DNA of 64,000 nt from Poa pratensis (GCA_947311845.1 CAMZMU010000116.1:3524421-3588420), one strand, 5' to 3'. Positions 31,466 through 44,575 are shown, counted from the stretch's first letter. Program-made: numbers and translations. The notes: generated by a model not told the origin, from the sequence alone.

Positions 31466-32125
31466 AAGGCGTTAAAAAAAAGCGCTTGTGGGAGACAACC
31501 CATTGTTTTATTTTCTGCAATTTTTCTTTATTTGAGTCAAGGAGTTTGTTTACTTCTGTAGCAACTCCTTTGTATCTTTATTTTCTCGCATTGTTGTGCC
31601 AAGAGTAGACTCTAGTGTTAAGATGATGCTTAATTTTGATTGCTGCGCAGAAACAGATTTTTGCTGTCACTGTACGAAATTCCTAAAATCACCAGATTGT
31701 TAAAAAAATCTGAAACTTTTTGTGCGTAATCTTTATGAATGTATGAATCTTTCATTAGTTCAAATTTTTTTGATTGAGCGTCGTAAGTGCCTCGAAAAAA
31801 TTCATCTTTACTGGCTGTTCTGTTTTGACAGATTCTGTCTCTGTTTTTTGCATTGTGTCTTGTGGGCTTTAGGCAAGGCTCTCTAATGGAGGGCTGTAGC
31901 TAATGTTTTATTGAGTTCTTGCAATGTGTCACAACAGAACCAGTGGATTAAATTTTTGAGTACTAACCCTCTAATGAGATTTACTTTGAGTTTGGTGTGA
32001 CGGAAGTTTTCAAGGGTCAAGAGAGAAGGATGATAATAGGATCAAGAAGAGTGAAGAGATTAAGCTTGGGGAGGCTCCCATGGATCTCCCCAGCATATTT
32101 CAAGAAGACTCAAGCGTCTAAGCTT

Positions 32126-32146
32126 GGGGATGCCCAAGGCATCCCC
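32126..32146 (+). other. GGGGATGCC/GGCATCCCC hairpin in element N
   Basis: A 9-bp perfect stem with a 3-nt loop, preceded by AAGCTTGGGGAGGCTCCC, which can form its own short stem. Exact or near-exact copies are at 22110-22130 (A) and 43889-43909 (D); the D copy differs only in the loop. Confidence 0.7.
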
Positions 32147-34262
32147 TTCTTCATCGGCAAAATTATCAGGTCATCTCTAGTGAAACTATATTTTAATTCT
32201 TTCACATCATATGTGCTTTTCTTGGAGCGTCTGTGTGCTTTTATTTTCAGTATTGTCTTTTATTTTCAATAAGCTTGATCACAACATTCTTGATTGGGAG
32301 AGAGACACGCTCCGCTTTTTCTTGGAATACTCTTGTTCTTCACTTATATCTGTTGAGTATTCTGTCTAGCGCTGTTCAGCTTTTAGCTCTTGTTTTCATG
32401 TATCTCTTATCAGAGCTATTAGCTTTCTTTTGTAGAAAGTACTCTCTTGCTTCACTTATATTTGTTTGGAGAGTTGCTTGGTTAATATGTTGGTTCAGAA
32501 AATGTTGCGTGTGGTAGTGGTATAATGAAAAACTTGCATAATCTTGTAGATCATTGAACTTTGATAACCTGATTCCTTGCAAACGTTTTGAGGTATTAAG
32601 TAATAGATGGTAAAGCTTGCTGGTTAATTAAGTTAAAATCATTAGTGGATTATTGTCTTTAAGCTTGCACCGTACTACAAACACTAAAAAATTGTTGAAG
32701 GTGTAGTTGGACTTGATAGCTTTCCATGTCTGAAAAGTGGTTCGTAATAACTAGGTTGTGTGTGAAGGTCGAGGGATCTAACGGGGTACTTGTGCCGCCG
32801 TGAATGGCCCTCCTTGGGGTAAATGTTAACCATGCGCTTAATGTTGAACCTGCTAGTTGTTTGCAATAAACTTGTGAGTTCTTTTTGACTAATGTTAAGC
32901 TACGGTTTTGGCACTTCCACCATCCAAATTTGCTAGCCTCTTCGGTGCTGTGCATTGCCTTTTCTCACAATGAGAGTTGGTGCAAACTTCGCCAGTACAT
33001 CCAAAACCCGTGGGAGGACTTCCTCTTGTTCTCCTACACATAAACCCATACATCTTCCTCAAAACAGCCACCATACCTACCTACCACAACATTTCCATAG
33101 CTGTTCCGAGATATATTGCCATGCAACTTCCATCTTACATTACATGACTTGTTGTCATTTATCATTTATATATTGCTTTGCATGATTCTATATAGCTGAT
33201 GTGTGGTTTACCCATGTTACGCTGGATCATTGCACATCCTGCTACACTGGCAGAGGCATACAGTTCTATACATCATGTTTTGTTCATTATGAGTTATTTG
33301 TACCAAAAGTTGTAATCATATTAGAGTGTTTGCCCCTTTTGAAAACAGCCATGGAGGCCATCGAAAAGAGAAACAGAAAAAGAAAAAAAAAGAAAAAAAA
33401 GAATAAAGAAAAAGGGGGGCAACACTACTATCCTTTATCAAAGTTGTGCTCATGTTTAGCACCTGCAGTATTCATAGTTATCATATTTGTGCTCATGTTT
33501 AGCACCTATGCTCCATTTGAGAGAGCTTTCATGTTTTACTAGTATAACTATGTGGGGAATATTACGTTATAGAACTTGGGTTGTATATTCCAATGATGAG
33601 CTTCCTCAAAAGTGCTCTAGGTCTTCGTGAGCAACCGAGTTGGATGCACCCCCACTAGTTCCATTGGAGAGCTTTCATACACATATAGCTCTATGTGCAT
33701 CCGTTGCATGGCAATCACTACTCCTTGCATAGCTTCGATTATAAGACTTCCTCTTGTCTAATGATCACTTATAGCTTTGTGAGACTTTCTTCCATTGGCC
33801 TTCCAAACCCCCATTAACGTTCTCTTTGCCATAACATCCTGGTGCCAATACTAAATGCTTACGCTCACCGGTTGAGTAGACCTCGAAACAGTGGATTCAT
33901 GACGTTCGTGTTTACTTTTACTTGACTGGATCCTTTCTCTATGTTATGAAAAATTGCTTGATGCTTGGAATTGAAGGATAGAACTCCTACACTGGATACT
34001 TAAAACACCTATAATGAACCTTGTACGGTTCATGTCTTAAAGGCCGTCATTCATGAAAACTTTTAGCTTGTTTAACTGTCTTGTTTTATTATCTCTTATT
34101 TAATATCAATTATAGACATTTGCTTTGAATGATTTGATCTCAGCTCACTTACCATTACATCATTATTAGATCAAGATTATGTTGGTAGCATGTCACCTCA
34201 AAAATTATTTTGTTTTTATCGTTTACCTACTCGAGGACGAGTAGAACTAAGCTTGGGGATGC

Positions 34263-35714
34263 TGATACGTCTCAAACGTATCTATAATTTTTGATGTTCC
34301 ATGCTTGTTTTATACCAATTGCTACATGTTTTGCATCTACTTTATGTCACTTTTATACATTTTTTGGGACTAACCTATTAACAAGATGCCACAGTGCCAG
34401 TTCCTGTTTTCTGCTGTTTTTGTATTCCAGAAAAGCTAGTCTGGAAATATTCTCGGAATTGGACGAAAATTTACGGAGGCCCCTATTTTATCAGAAGACA
34501 CCTGGAGCCAGAAGGGGAGGCTGAGATGGGCCACGAGGAGCCCACACCATACCTGGGCGCGGCAGGGAATCTCCAGGCGCCCTAGTATGGTGTCGTCTCC
34601 TCGTGCACCGCCTCGCGACGCCCTTTGGACTATATATTGCCCCTGACCTAAAACTCACAGAAGGATCGACGATTTCCCCAGAAAAGTTCCAGAGCTCCGC
34701 CGCCACCAAAAACCCTAATTCGGGGGACAGAAGTCTCTGTTTCGGCACCTTGCCGGGACGGGGAATTGCCCCCGGAGCCATCTCCATCGACGCCACCGCC
34801 TCCATCATCGTCGTTGCTGCCTCCCATGATGAGGAGGGAGTAGTTCTTCATCGGGGCTGAGGGCTCTACCGGTAGCTATGTGGTTTATCTCTCTCTTCCA
34901 TGGTGTGATCTTTATGTGATCATGAGCTTTGTAATCTAGTTGAATCCATAGATGTTACTCTTCATTATCCTATGTGCTACTCAAGTGGTTTTATTAATGT
35001 AATCTCCGGAGTCACCTTTGTCCCACGGTGCGAAGTTGACAGTGTGCACCCCGTGTGTGGCTCTTAGGCTAAAGATAACAGAATACTTATCATGAGTTAT
35101 TATTTGCGTTGGATGTCTCTATGAAATTGCGGTGTTTGTCTAGTACCTTCTAGGGCGCTCAAGTTGACAGTGTGGGGTTAACTAGACATGGGAATGCGAA
35201 TTTAAGGTGTGTTGTTATAGTCCTACGCAGTGGATTGGTGTTCGTTATCCAACGAGAGAATAGCTCAGAGTAGCATAGTGAAGAGGAAATATCTATGTAT
35301 TCAATTATATTATTATTGTTGAGAGTGTCCACTAGTGAAAGTATGATCCCTAGACCATGTTTCTAAGCATTGAAACACCGTTTACAACCAGTTCTGCTAC
35401 ATGTTTGCTTGCTGCCATTTTTATTTCAGATTGCAATTACTACTTATAATCATCCATATCACTTGCATTTTAATATCTCTTCGCCGAACTAGTGCACCTA
35501 TACATCTGACAAGTGTATTGGGTGTGTTGGGGACACACGAGACTTCTTGTAACTTAATTGCAGTGTTGCTTGAGAGGGATATCTTTGACCTCTACCTCCC
35601 TGAGTTCGATAAACCTTGGGTGATTCACTTAAGGGAAACTTGATGCTGTTCTACAAACCTCTGCACTTGGAGGCCCAACACTGTCTACAAGAATAGAAGT
35701 GTGCGTAGACATCA
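34263..35714 (+). repeat. 3' LTR of element N
   Basis: 1452 bp, same termini as the 5' LTR, followed by the ATTAC target duplication. Confidence 0.95.
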
Positions 35715-35815
35715 ATTACCCTCCCCGTTACTTGCATCTCCTTAGATAAGATCTTTGGGTGTTGCTTCCGCATGTGAGAGAATTTTTTTGATTTTCTGTC
35801 GCGCATATCCCTACA

Positions 35816-37039
35816 GTGGTATCAGAGCCGTGCTTTGCGTAGTTGCTTTGTACGGATAGAACACAAGGAGTTGTGTGGCGTTTGATATTTTTGTTGCTAC
35901 CCTCCCGTGTGTATTTTTTGGTTTTGTGGCATGGTAAGATGCAGCGGCCCGGACCAACTTTACAGTCTTCGGATTGAGACCGGTTCCACTTGACATGCAA
36001 CTGGTTTGCATATGCGGCTGGCGGGTGTCTGTCGCTCTTATCATAGTGAAACCGGATTTACAATGGAGGGCTTATAGAAGTTAATAAGCAACTTGTATTA
36101 TCAGCGTTGTGGTTTTTGCGTAGCCCCTAGAAGCCACGTAAAATTGCAAAAATCAAGGGAGAGGCGTCTAACTTGTTTTTGCAGGGGTGGTTGTGATTTG
36201 GTATAGCCCAATTTTACAATATTTGTTGTATGAGATGCACATTGATTGTAATATTATTTTTGACCTGCGTGTCATGAGATCGGCAGCCGGCAGGAGCCAA
36301 ATGGTTGTCTTATTATTTTGTGACCTGCGTGTCAACTTAATACGCCATGTAATTGCATTACTTTATCGCTAAGGAGTTAGCAATAGTTGTGGATGCAACG
36401 TGATGGTGGAGGCAACCATGCATCTTGCTGGAGGGATGATGGAGATCATGCCATGCGTTCTAGATGGAGATCAAGACGCAAGAAAAGGGCTATACCATAT
36501 CACATTGTTTAAGCATGTGATGTTTATCCTTTATGCATCTTATTCTGCGTGTGCACGACGGTAGCATTATAAGATGATCCCTCACTCAAAATTAAGATCG
36601 TGTTCTCCCCAAGTATGCCACCGCCAAGACAGTTCTTCGTTTCTAAGCACCACGTGATGATCGGGTGTGATGGATTCTACGTTCCACACAGCGGGTGTTG
36701 CTCGAGCCTAGCATGTACAGACATGGCCTCGGCACACAGGCAGATATACTTGGGTTAGCTTAACGAGCCTAGCATGTGCAGACATGGCCTCGGAACACAA
36801 GAACCGAAAGGTTAAACACGAATCATATGGTTGATATGATCAACATGGTTGATGTTCACCATTGAAGCTACATCGGCTCACGTGATGATCGGAGTTTGGT
36901 GTGGTGGATTTGGATCGTGTTCCACTTAACAACTATGAGGGATGTTGGTTTAAGTGGGAGTTCACTTGGTAATTTGATTACACTGAACTCTTTATCATGA
37001 ACAAGTCTAAAATTGTCTTTGCAAATTATGTTGTAGATC
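35816..37039 (+). other. Copia primer site and untranslated leader
   Basis: TGGTATCAGAGCC (35817-35829) is the initiator tRNA-Met-type primer site. The 1.2-kb leader up to the gag start has no long ORF and contains two short duplications: GTGACCTGCGTGTCA at about 36260 and 36320, and GAGCCTAGCATGTACAGACA near 36703 and 36764. Confidence 0.8.
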
Positions 37040-40000
37040 ATGGCACGCAACGTAGCTCAGTTCAACATCAACGCGTTCCTTGAGAAAGAAAAACTGAAAA
37101 CATCTGGGTCCAACTTCAATGACTGGCACCGCAATTTGAGGATTGTCCTCAATGGGTGTAAGAAGCATTATGTGCTCGATGCAGCGCTAGGTGACCCACC
37201 TGCAGTCAGTGCTCCCACTGAAGAACTGAACGCATTTGATGCGCGCAGTGATGACCACACGATAGTTAAATGTGCAATTCTTACATCTCTGGAGCCAGAT
37301 CTCCAGAAACGTTTTGAACTTCACGGGGCATTCGAAATGGTCGAAGAGCTGAAAACTATGTTTCAGACTCAAGCCCGTGCTGAAAGATATGAGATATCTG
37401 AGAAGTTCTTTACTTGTAAGATGGAGGAGCACAGCTCTGTCAGTGAACATGCTTTAGCCATGTCCGGCTATATCCAACGCCTTACTCAGCTGGGAATTGT
37501 CATCCCAGACGAGTTGAACACTGATAGGGTGCTCCAATCACTACCACCGAGTTACAAATCGTTTGTGCTCAACTATAACATGCAAGGGATGAAAAGTCGA
37601 TTCCCGAGCTTTTCGCAATGCTGAAATCTGCGGAAGTGGACATCAAAAAGGAACATCAAGTGTTGATGGTCAACAGAACCACCGGCTTTAAGAAAGCTAA
37701 GGCAAAGAAGGGAAAATTCAAGAAGGATGGCAAACCTGTTGCCACGCCTGCGAAGAAGCCCAAGGCTAAGCCTGAAACGGTGTGTTTCTACTGCAAAGGG
37801 GAAGGTCACTGGAAGCGCAACTGTGCCAAATACTTGGCGGATAAGAAGGCTGGCAATATCAAAGGTATATATGATATACATGTTATTGATGTGTACCTTA
37901 CTAGTTCCCGTAGTAGTGCCTGGGTATTTGATACCGGTTCGGTTGCTCACATTTGCAACTCGAAACAGGAACTGCAGAATAAACGGAGACTAGCAACGGA
38001 TGAGGTGACGATGCGCGTCGGGAATGGATCAAGAGTTGATGTCATCGCCGTCGGCATGCTACCTCTACATTTACCTTCGGGACTAGTTTTAAACCTAAAT
38101 AATTGTTATTTGGTGCCTGCGTTAAGCATGAACATTATATCTGGATCTTGTTTATTGCGAGACGGTTACTCATTTAAATCTGAGAACAATGGTTGTTCTA
38201 TTTCTATGAGTAATATCTTTTATGGTCATGCACCGGTTGTAAATGGTTTATTCTTGTTGAATCTCGAAAGTAATTCACACATCCATAACATTGATGCTAA
38301 AAGATGCAAGATGAATGATGATAATACCACATACTTGTGGCACTGCCGTTTAGGTCATATTGGTGTAAAGCGTATGAAGAAACTCCATACTGATGGACTT
38401 TTGGAGTCACTTGATTTTGAATCATTTGACACGTGTGAACCATGCCTTATGGGCAAGATGACTAAAACTCCTTTTTCCGGTACGATGGAAAGGGCAAGTG
38501 ACTTATTGGAAATCATACATACTGATGTGTGTGGACCGATGAGCATTTCGACACGCGGTGGATATCGTTACTTCATAACCTTCACTGATGATTTGAGTAG
38601 ATATGGGTATATTTACTTAATGAAACACAAGTCTGAAACTTTTGAAAAGTTCAAAGAGTTCCAGAGTGAAGTGGAAAATCATCGTAACAAGAAGATTAAA
38701 TTTCTACGATCTGATCGTGGAGGTGAATATTTGAGTTACGAGTTTGGCATGCATTTGAAGACTTGTGGAATTGTTTCACAACTCACGCCACCTGGAACAC
38801 CACAGCGTAATGGTGTGTCCGAACGTCGTAATCGCACTTTATTAGATATGGTGCGTTCTATGATGTCTGTATCCGATCTGCCAATGTCGTTTTGGGGTTA
38901 TGCATTAGAGACAGCCGCATTCACTTTAAACAGGGCACCATCTAAATCCGTTAAGACGACGCCATATGAGATATGGTGTGGCAAGAAGCCAAAGTTGTCG
39001 TTTCTTAAAGTTTGGGGATGCGAGGCTTATGTCAAAAGGCTGCTGCCTGATAAGCTCGAACCCAAAGCGGAAAAGTGCGTCTTCATAGGATACCCTAAGG
39101 AAACTGTCGGGTATACCTTCTATCACAGATCCGAAGGCAAAGTCTTTGTTGCCAAGAATGGATCCTTTCTTGAGAAAGAGTTTCTTTCGAAAGATGTGAG
39201 TGGGAGGAAAGTAGAGCTAGACGAGGTTGTTGAACCTTCTCCCGAATTGGAGAGTAGCGCAGCGCAGGAAGTTGTTCAGGCGCCGCTTTCACCAACTAGA
39301 GAGGAAGCTAATGATGGTGATCATGAAACTTCGGTCTTAGCTGAAATTCGCAGGTCGGCTAGGATACGTACCGCTCCTGAGTGGTACGGTAACCCTGTCA
39401 TGAATGTGTTATTGTTAGACAATGACGAACCTGCGAGTTATGAGGAAGCAATGATGAGCCCAGACTCTGGGAAATGGCAAGAAGCCATGCAATCCGAAAT
39501 GGAATCCATGAGTGAAAACCAAGTATGGACTTTGGTTGATCTTCCTGATAGCCGCAAGGCTGTCGAGTGTAAATGGATTTTCAAGAAGAAAACAGACGCT
39601 AACGGTAATGTCACCGTTTATAAAGCACGACTTGTCGCAAAAGGTTTTCGACAAGTTCAAGGAGTTGACTACGATGAGACTTTCTCACCCGTAGCGATGC
39701 TTAAGTCTGTTAGGGTTCTACTAGCAATTGCTGCATTTTTCGATTATGAAATTTGGCAGATGGATGTCAAAACAGCGTTCCTCAACGGAAACATTGAAGA
39801 AGAGTTGTATATGATACAACCCGAAGGTTTTGTCGATCCTAAGGATGCTGGTAAAGTATGCAAACTTCAGCGTTCCATTTATGGGCTGAAGCAAGCATCC
39901 CGGAGTTGGAACATTCGCTTTGATGATGTGATCAAAGGTTTTGGATTTGTCCAAAATTATAAAGAAGCGTGTGTTTACAAGAAAGTGAGTGGGAGCTCGG

Positions 40001-41000
40001 TCGCATTCCTAGTGTTATATGTGGATGACATATTACTTATTGGGAATGACGTGGAGCTGCTTAACAGTATAAAAGGTTATTTGAATAAGAGTTTTTCAAT
40101 GAAAGACCTTGGTGAAGCTGCTTACATATTAGGCATTAAGATCTATAGAGATAGATCGAGACGCTTGATAGGACTCAGTCAAAGTACATACCTTGACAAA
40201 GTTTTGAAGAAGTTCAAAATGGTCATGCAAAGAAAGGGTTCTTGCCCATGTTGCAAGGTAAGACATTGAGTAAGACTCAGTGTCCAACTACGGCAGATGA
40301 AAGAGAGAGGATGAGTAAAATCCCCTATGCCTCAGCCATAGGCTCAATCATGTATGCCATGTTGTGTACTAGACCAGATGTGTCTCATGCTCTTAGTTTG
40401 ACGAGCAGGTACCAGAGTGATCCTGGAGAGGAACACTGGACAGCAGTTAAAAATATCCTTAAGTACTTGAGAAGAACTAAGGACATGTTTCTTGTCTATG
40501 GTGGTTGTGAAGAGCTCGCCGTAAAAGGTTACGTCGACGCTAGCTTCGACACTGATCCAGACGACTCGAAATCTCAATCTGGATACGTTTTTGTTTTGAA
40601 TGGAGCTGCGGTTAGCTGGAGGAGTTCCAAGCAGAACGTTGTTGCGGCATCTACATTAGAGGCGGAATATATGGCTGCTTCCGAAGCAGCAAGAGAAGGG
40701 ATATGGTTGAAGGAGTTCACCACAGAGCTCGGTGTGATTCCGAATGCACTGGATCCTATGGAGATCTATTGTGACAACACTGGTGCCATTGCTCTAGCCA
40801 AGGAACCAAGATGTCACAAGACCTCCAAGCATATCAAACGCCGTTTCCATCTAATTCGTGAAAGTGTTCACGTGGGAGATATTAGGATTTGCAAAGTACA
40901 TACGAGTCTGAATGTTGCAGACCCGTTGACTAAACAGCTTCCACGAGATAAACATGATCAGCACCTGAAGTCCATGGGTGTTAGATCTTTACCAATGTAA
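37040..41000 (+). pseudogene. Copia gag-pol polyprotein with two 1-nt deletions
   Basis: One frame, MARNVAQFNINAFLEKEKL onward, carries in order: gag; zinc knuckle CFYCKGEGHWKRNC (about 37783); protease DTG (37930); integrase zinc region (LWHCRLGHIG...CEPC, about 38338) with catalytic Asp in IHTDVCGPM and LRSDRGGEY and Glu in NGVSERRNR; reverse transcriptase with YVDD at 40018; and RNase H with YCDNTGAIALAKEP (about 40768). It ends at 41000, 33 bp before the right LTR. The first break, at 37592-37595, is loss of one A from an A run (AAAAG where the frame needs one more A). The second, near 40225, lacks one base before the GFLPMLQGKT segment. Each lies in an otherwise well-preserved frame, so decay is recent; the element is probably not autonomous now. 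Confidence 0.9.
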
Positions 41001-41033
41001 ACTAGATTATTGACTCTAGTGCAAGTGGGAGAC

Positions 41034-42878
41034 TGTTGGAAATATGCCCTAGAGGCAATAATAAAGAGTTATTATCATATTTCCATGTTCATGGTAATGT
41101 TTATTCTCCATGCTATAATTGTATTAACCGGAAACCTAATACATGTGTGGTTATGTAAACAACACAGAGTCCCTAGTAAGCCTCTACTAGACTAGCTCGT
41201 TGATTAATGATGGTTATGGTTTCCTAACCATGGACATGAGTTGTCAATTAATAACGAGGTCATGTCATTGGAGAATGACGTGATGGACAGACCCAACCAA
41301 GCATAGCAATATTGATCGGATCAATAAGTATATATTGCCATGTCTTGTATTGTCAAGTATCCTGTTTCTTTGACCATGAGATTATGTCTATCCCGGGTAC
41401 TGAGGAATACGTCTTGGGGACTTCAAACGTCACTTCGTAACTGGGTGACTATAAAGGTGTCTTACAGGTATCTCCGAAAGTACTTGTTGATTTGCATGTA
41501 TCAAGACTGGGATTTGTCCCTCCGTGTGACGGAGAGATATACTCTGGGCCCACTCGGTAATGCACATTCGGTATCGCTTGCAAGCACGTGACTAAAGAGT
41601 TAGCCACATGGAATGTTGTATTATGGAACGAGTAAAGAGTACTTACTAGTAACGAGATTGAGCTAGGTATGGTGATACCGCCGATCAGATCTCGGGTAAG
41701 TAAAATATCGTGAGACAAAGGAAATGGAATACGTTGACATTGTGGTTCACACGATAACGATCTTCGTTGAACTTGTGGGAGTCATTATGGGCATCCAGGT
41801 CCCGCTAATGGTTATTGATCGTAGAGGAGTCTCGATCATGTCCACTTGTTCTCGAACCCGTAGGGTCACACACTTAAAGTTCGGTAACGCTAGAGTAGCT
41901 TTGGGATAATTATAATGGTGAGACCGAAGGTTGTTCGGAGTCCCGGATAGGATCCGGGATATCACAAGGAGCTCCGGAAGAGTCCGGAGATAAAGTTTCA
42001 TATATAGGAATGTGGTTTTTGGGTTCCGGAAAGTTCAGGAATTAACCGATATTGTATCGGGGTTTTTCCTGAAATGTTCCGGTGGGTCCCATGGTGGGGC
42101 CCACTATCCCGAACGTCCCACTTAGGATATTTGGCAGCCAAGTTCCTTCCTTGAGAAGTCTTGGCAGCTAGGTTCCTTCCGGGAAGCCTTGGAGGCTGGT
42201 TCCTTCCTGGGGAAGATTTGGAGGCTGGTTTCTTCCTAGGGAAGATTTGGAGGCGGTTTCTTCCTAGGAAGATTTGGAGGCTGGTTCCTTCCTGGGGAAG
42301 CCTTGGAGGCTGGTTCCTTCCTGGGGAAGATTTGGAGGCTGGTTTCTTCCTAGGGAAGATTTGGAGGCCGGTTTCTTCCTAGGGAAGATTTGAAGGCTGG
42401 TTTCTTCCTGGGGAAGATAGCCTCACACCCCTCCCCACATCCTATATAAGGAGGGTACCATTTGGGGAAAGATGAGGATTTTGATTCCTAAGCCAGTACA
42501 CTTCCTCTTGCTCCTTTGTCTTGTGGTCTTGGCTTGGTGAAGCCCTGCCCACGTGAGAGCTCACTGAACCACCACACCGTCGTGCTGCTGGTTTGAATCC
42601 CATCTACTTCTCCTTCAAGCTTGCTGGATCAAGAAGAGGAGATGTTGCTGAGCCGTACGTGTGTAAATCTCGGAGGCACCGCTCGTTGTGGTGCTGATCG
42701 GAGTGAACCGCGTCAAGGTCTACACCAAGCTGCATTGTGATTAACGTCCAACGCTCGTGTTCTTCGAGGGTATGTTGATTACCCTCCCCGTTACTTGCAT
42801 CTCCTTAGATAAGATCTTTGGGTGTTGCTTCCGCATGTGAGAGAAATTTTTTGATTTTCTGTCGCGCATATCTCTACA
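41034..42878 (+). repeat. Right LTR of the Copia element
   Basis: 1845 bp, TGTTGGAAATATG...CTCTACA. It contains a minisatellite (about 42175-42415) with a copy number different from the left LTR, and retains the 33 bp deleted from the left LTR. Confidence 0.95.
42443..42450 (+). promoter_or_regulatory. TATA box of the right Copia LTR
   Basis: TATATAAG, same context as in the left LTR. Confidence 0.7.
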
Positions 42879-44575
42879 TGTAGATCATGAAAAGCATGCT
42901 TTATGTGATAGTTATTTTGTTGAGTTTGTCCATGATGCTACTGAAAATTATTATGAGAGAGGAAAATATGGTTGTAGAAATTTTCATGGTACTAAAACCG
43001 CTCTCTATATTCTGAAAGTTTTGAAGTTGCACTTGTTTTGCCTACCTATGCCAGTCACTTTGTGCGTCATTGATTTGTTTTCTTACAAGTCTCCTATGCA
43101 TAGGAAGAGTGTTAGATTTAAACATGTTTTATATATGCTCCTTGATGCTCTCTTTTGTTTTTCAACTCTTATTCTTATGTGAGCATCATAAAAATCACTA
43201 AGCCTAGCTAAAAGGCATTAAAGAAAGCGCTTTTGGGAGGCAACCCATTATCTTTTATTTTCATTTTTTGTCAAGGAGATTGTTTACTTCTGTAGCAACT
43301 CTTTTGTATCTTTATTTTCTCGCATTGTTGTGCCAAGAGTAGCCTATAGTGTTAAGGTTTTGCTTAATTTTGATTTCTGCGCAGAAACAGATTTTTGCTG
43401 TCCACTGTACGAAAATCCTAAATTCACCAGATTGTTAAAAAAATCTGACATTTTTTGTGCGTAATCTTTATGCATTTCTGAATCTTTCATTAGTTCAAAG
43501 TTTTTTTATCTGAGCGTCGTAAGTGCCTTGAAAATATTCGTCTTTGCGGACTGTTCTGTTTTAGACAGATTATGCCTTTTTATTTTGCATTCTCTCTTTT
43601 ACTAGGGTTGAGTGAAATTCTTTTTTAGGTGGAAGAGCTTCACATAACATAAGTGGCTGTAGCTAATGTTTAAAGTAACGAGTCATATTGCGTCTTTATA
43701 GAACATGTGAGTTTTTGATTATGCACTAACCCCTCTAATGAGATTTACTTTGAGTTTGGTGTGACGGAAGTTTTCAAGGGTCAAGAGAGAAGGGTGATAA
43801 TAGGATCAATAAGAGTGAAGAGCTTAAACTTGGGGAGGCTCCCATGGATCTCCCAACATATTTCAAGAAGACTCAAGCGTCTAAGCTTGGGGATGCCTAA
43901 GGCATCCCCTTCTTCATCGCCAAATTATCAGGTCATCTCTAGTGAAACTATATTTTAATTCTTTCACATCATATGTGCTTTTCTTGGAGCGTCTGTGTGC
44001 TTTTATTTTCAGTATTGTCTTTTATTTTCAATAAGCTTGACTGGACCCTAGCATTCTTGATTGGGAGAGAGACACGCTCCGCTTTTTCATGAGAATACTC
44101 CTATTCTTCACTTATATTTGTTGAGTATTCATATCTAGCGCTGTTCAGCTTTTAGCTCTTGTTTTCATGTATCTCTTTTCAAGAGCTATTAGTTTTCTTT
44201 TGTAGAAAGTACTCTCTTGCTTCACTTATATTTGTTTGGAGAGTGGTTGAAATAAATTGATTGGTGTTTGGTTGGTTCAGAAAATGTTGCATGTGGTAAT
44301 TGGTATAAGGAAAAACTTGCTTAATCTTGTAGATCACTAATATGGATAACTTGATGCTTGTCAATCGTTTTGAGTTAACAAGTAGATCTTGATTAAATTT
44401 GTGCATCACATGAGTTAAGCCTATTAGTGAAGAACTACCGTAAAGCTTGTTGAAAATTTGGTTTGCATCGGTGGTATCTCTAAGGTCTAGATATTTTCTA
44501 ATAAACGGGTTTGGTTAACAAGGAAGACGGCATGAAGTCTTATAACATTTGCAATATGTTTGTCATATAAAACTT

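Larger units (their letters stand above)
28950..35714 (+). mobile_element. Complete non-autonomous LTR retrotransposon N
   Basis: LTRs of 1450 bp (28950-30399) and 1452 bp (34263-35714), TSD ATTAC at 28945-28949 and 35715-35719, tRNA-Asp primer site at 30410, and GCTTGGGGATGC just before the 3' LTR. It is 6765 bp long. Internal content is one ORF (30572-31465), then about 2.8 kb of non-coding DNA with hairpin 32126-32146 and a ~190-bp module near 31640-31840. There are no polymerase or integrase genes. The LTRs differ at roughly two dozen positions by eye, so insertion is recent on a grass timescale and younger than the Copia element it sits in. Confidence 0.9.
26857..35815 (+). repeat. Left LTR of the Copia element, interrupted
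   Basis: The segments 26857-28949 and 35715-35815 together form the LTR, split by element N; ATTAC is repeated at the split. Compared with the right LTR it lacks 33 bp (41746-41778 in the right LTR) between two TTGTGG copies and carries a 369-bp tandem duplication. A minisatellite of roughly 33-bp units (GGAAGATTTGGAGGCTGG type) at about 27940-28215 precedes the TATA box. Confidence 0.9.
26857..42878 (+). mobile_element. Ty1-Copia retrotransposon (Maximus/Claudia-like), carries nested element N
   Basis: Both LTRs start TGTTGGAAATATGCCC and end CATATC(C/T)CTACA. TGTAG at 26852-26856 and 42879-42883 is the 5-bp target duplication. The primer site GTGGTATCAGAGCC (35816-35829; initiator tRNA-Met type) follows the left LTR, and the purine-rich AAGTGGGAGAC precedes the right LTR at 41034. 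The internal DNA has one gag-pol frame with two 1-nt deletions. The left LTR is interrupted by element N (28950-35714). Without N and the 369-bp duplication the element is about 8.9 kb. The family name is from memory of the LTR start and is uncertain. Confidence 0.9.
24295..43182 (+). pseudogene. Gag-like ORF of element D, split by two insertions
   Basis: The frame is 24295-24374, 25964-26856 and 42884-43182: 423 codons when the inserted elements and one copy of each target duplication are left out. It starts MSSLFEIESYWLSGF; both junctions rejoin in frame (codons CGC and GAT). One in-frame TGA at 26055 is the only interruption. The middle is acidic (EEKEEESEEQKDD type, then LFDCPPCLPKEEECY); the C-terminal part has ALCDSYFVEFVHDATENYY followed by ERGKYG and a hydrophobic tail. 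The same C-terminal motif occurs in the ORF of element N. No zinc knuckle or catalytic motif is seen. By position (just after the primer site) it is gag-like, but the family is not one I can name. Confidence 0.7.

Noticed and set aside
26857..42878. Treating the Copia left LTR as two separate solo LTRs
   Set aside because: The ATTAC duplication and continuous alignment to the right LTR show one LTR split by element N.
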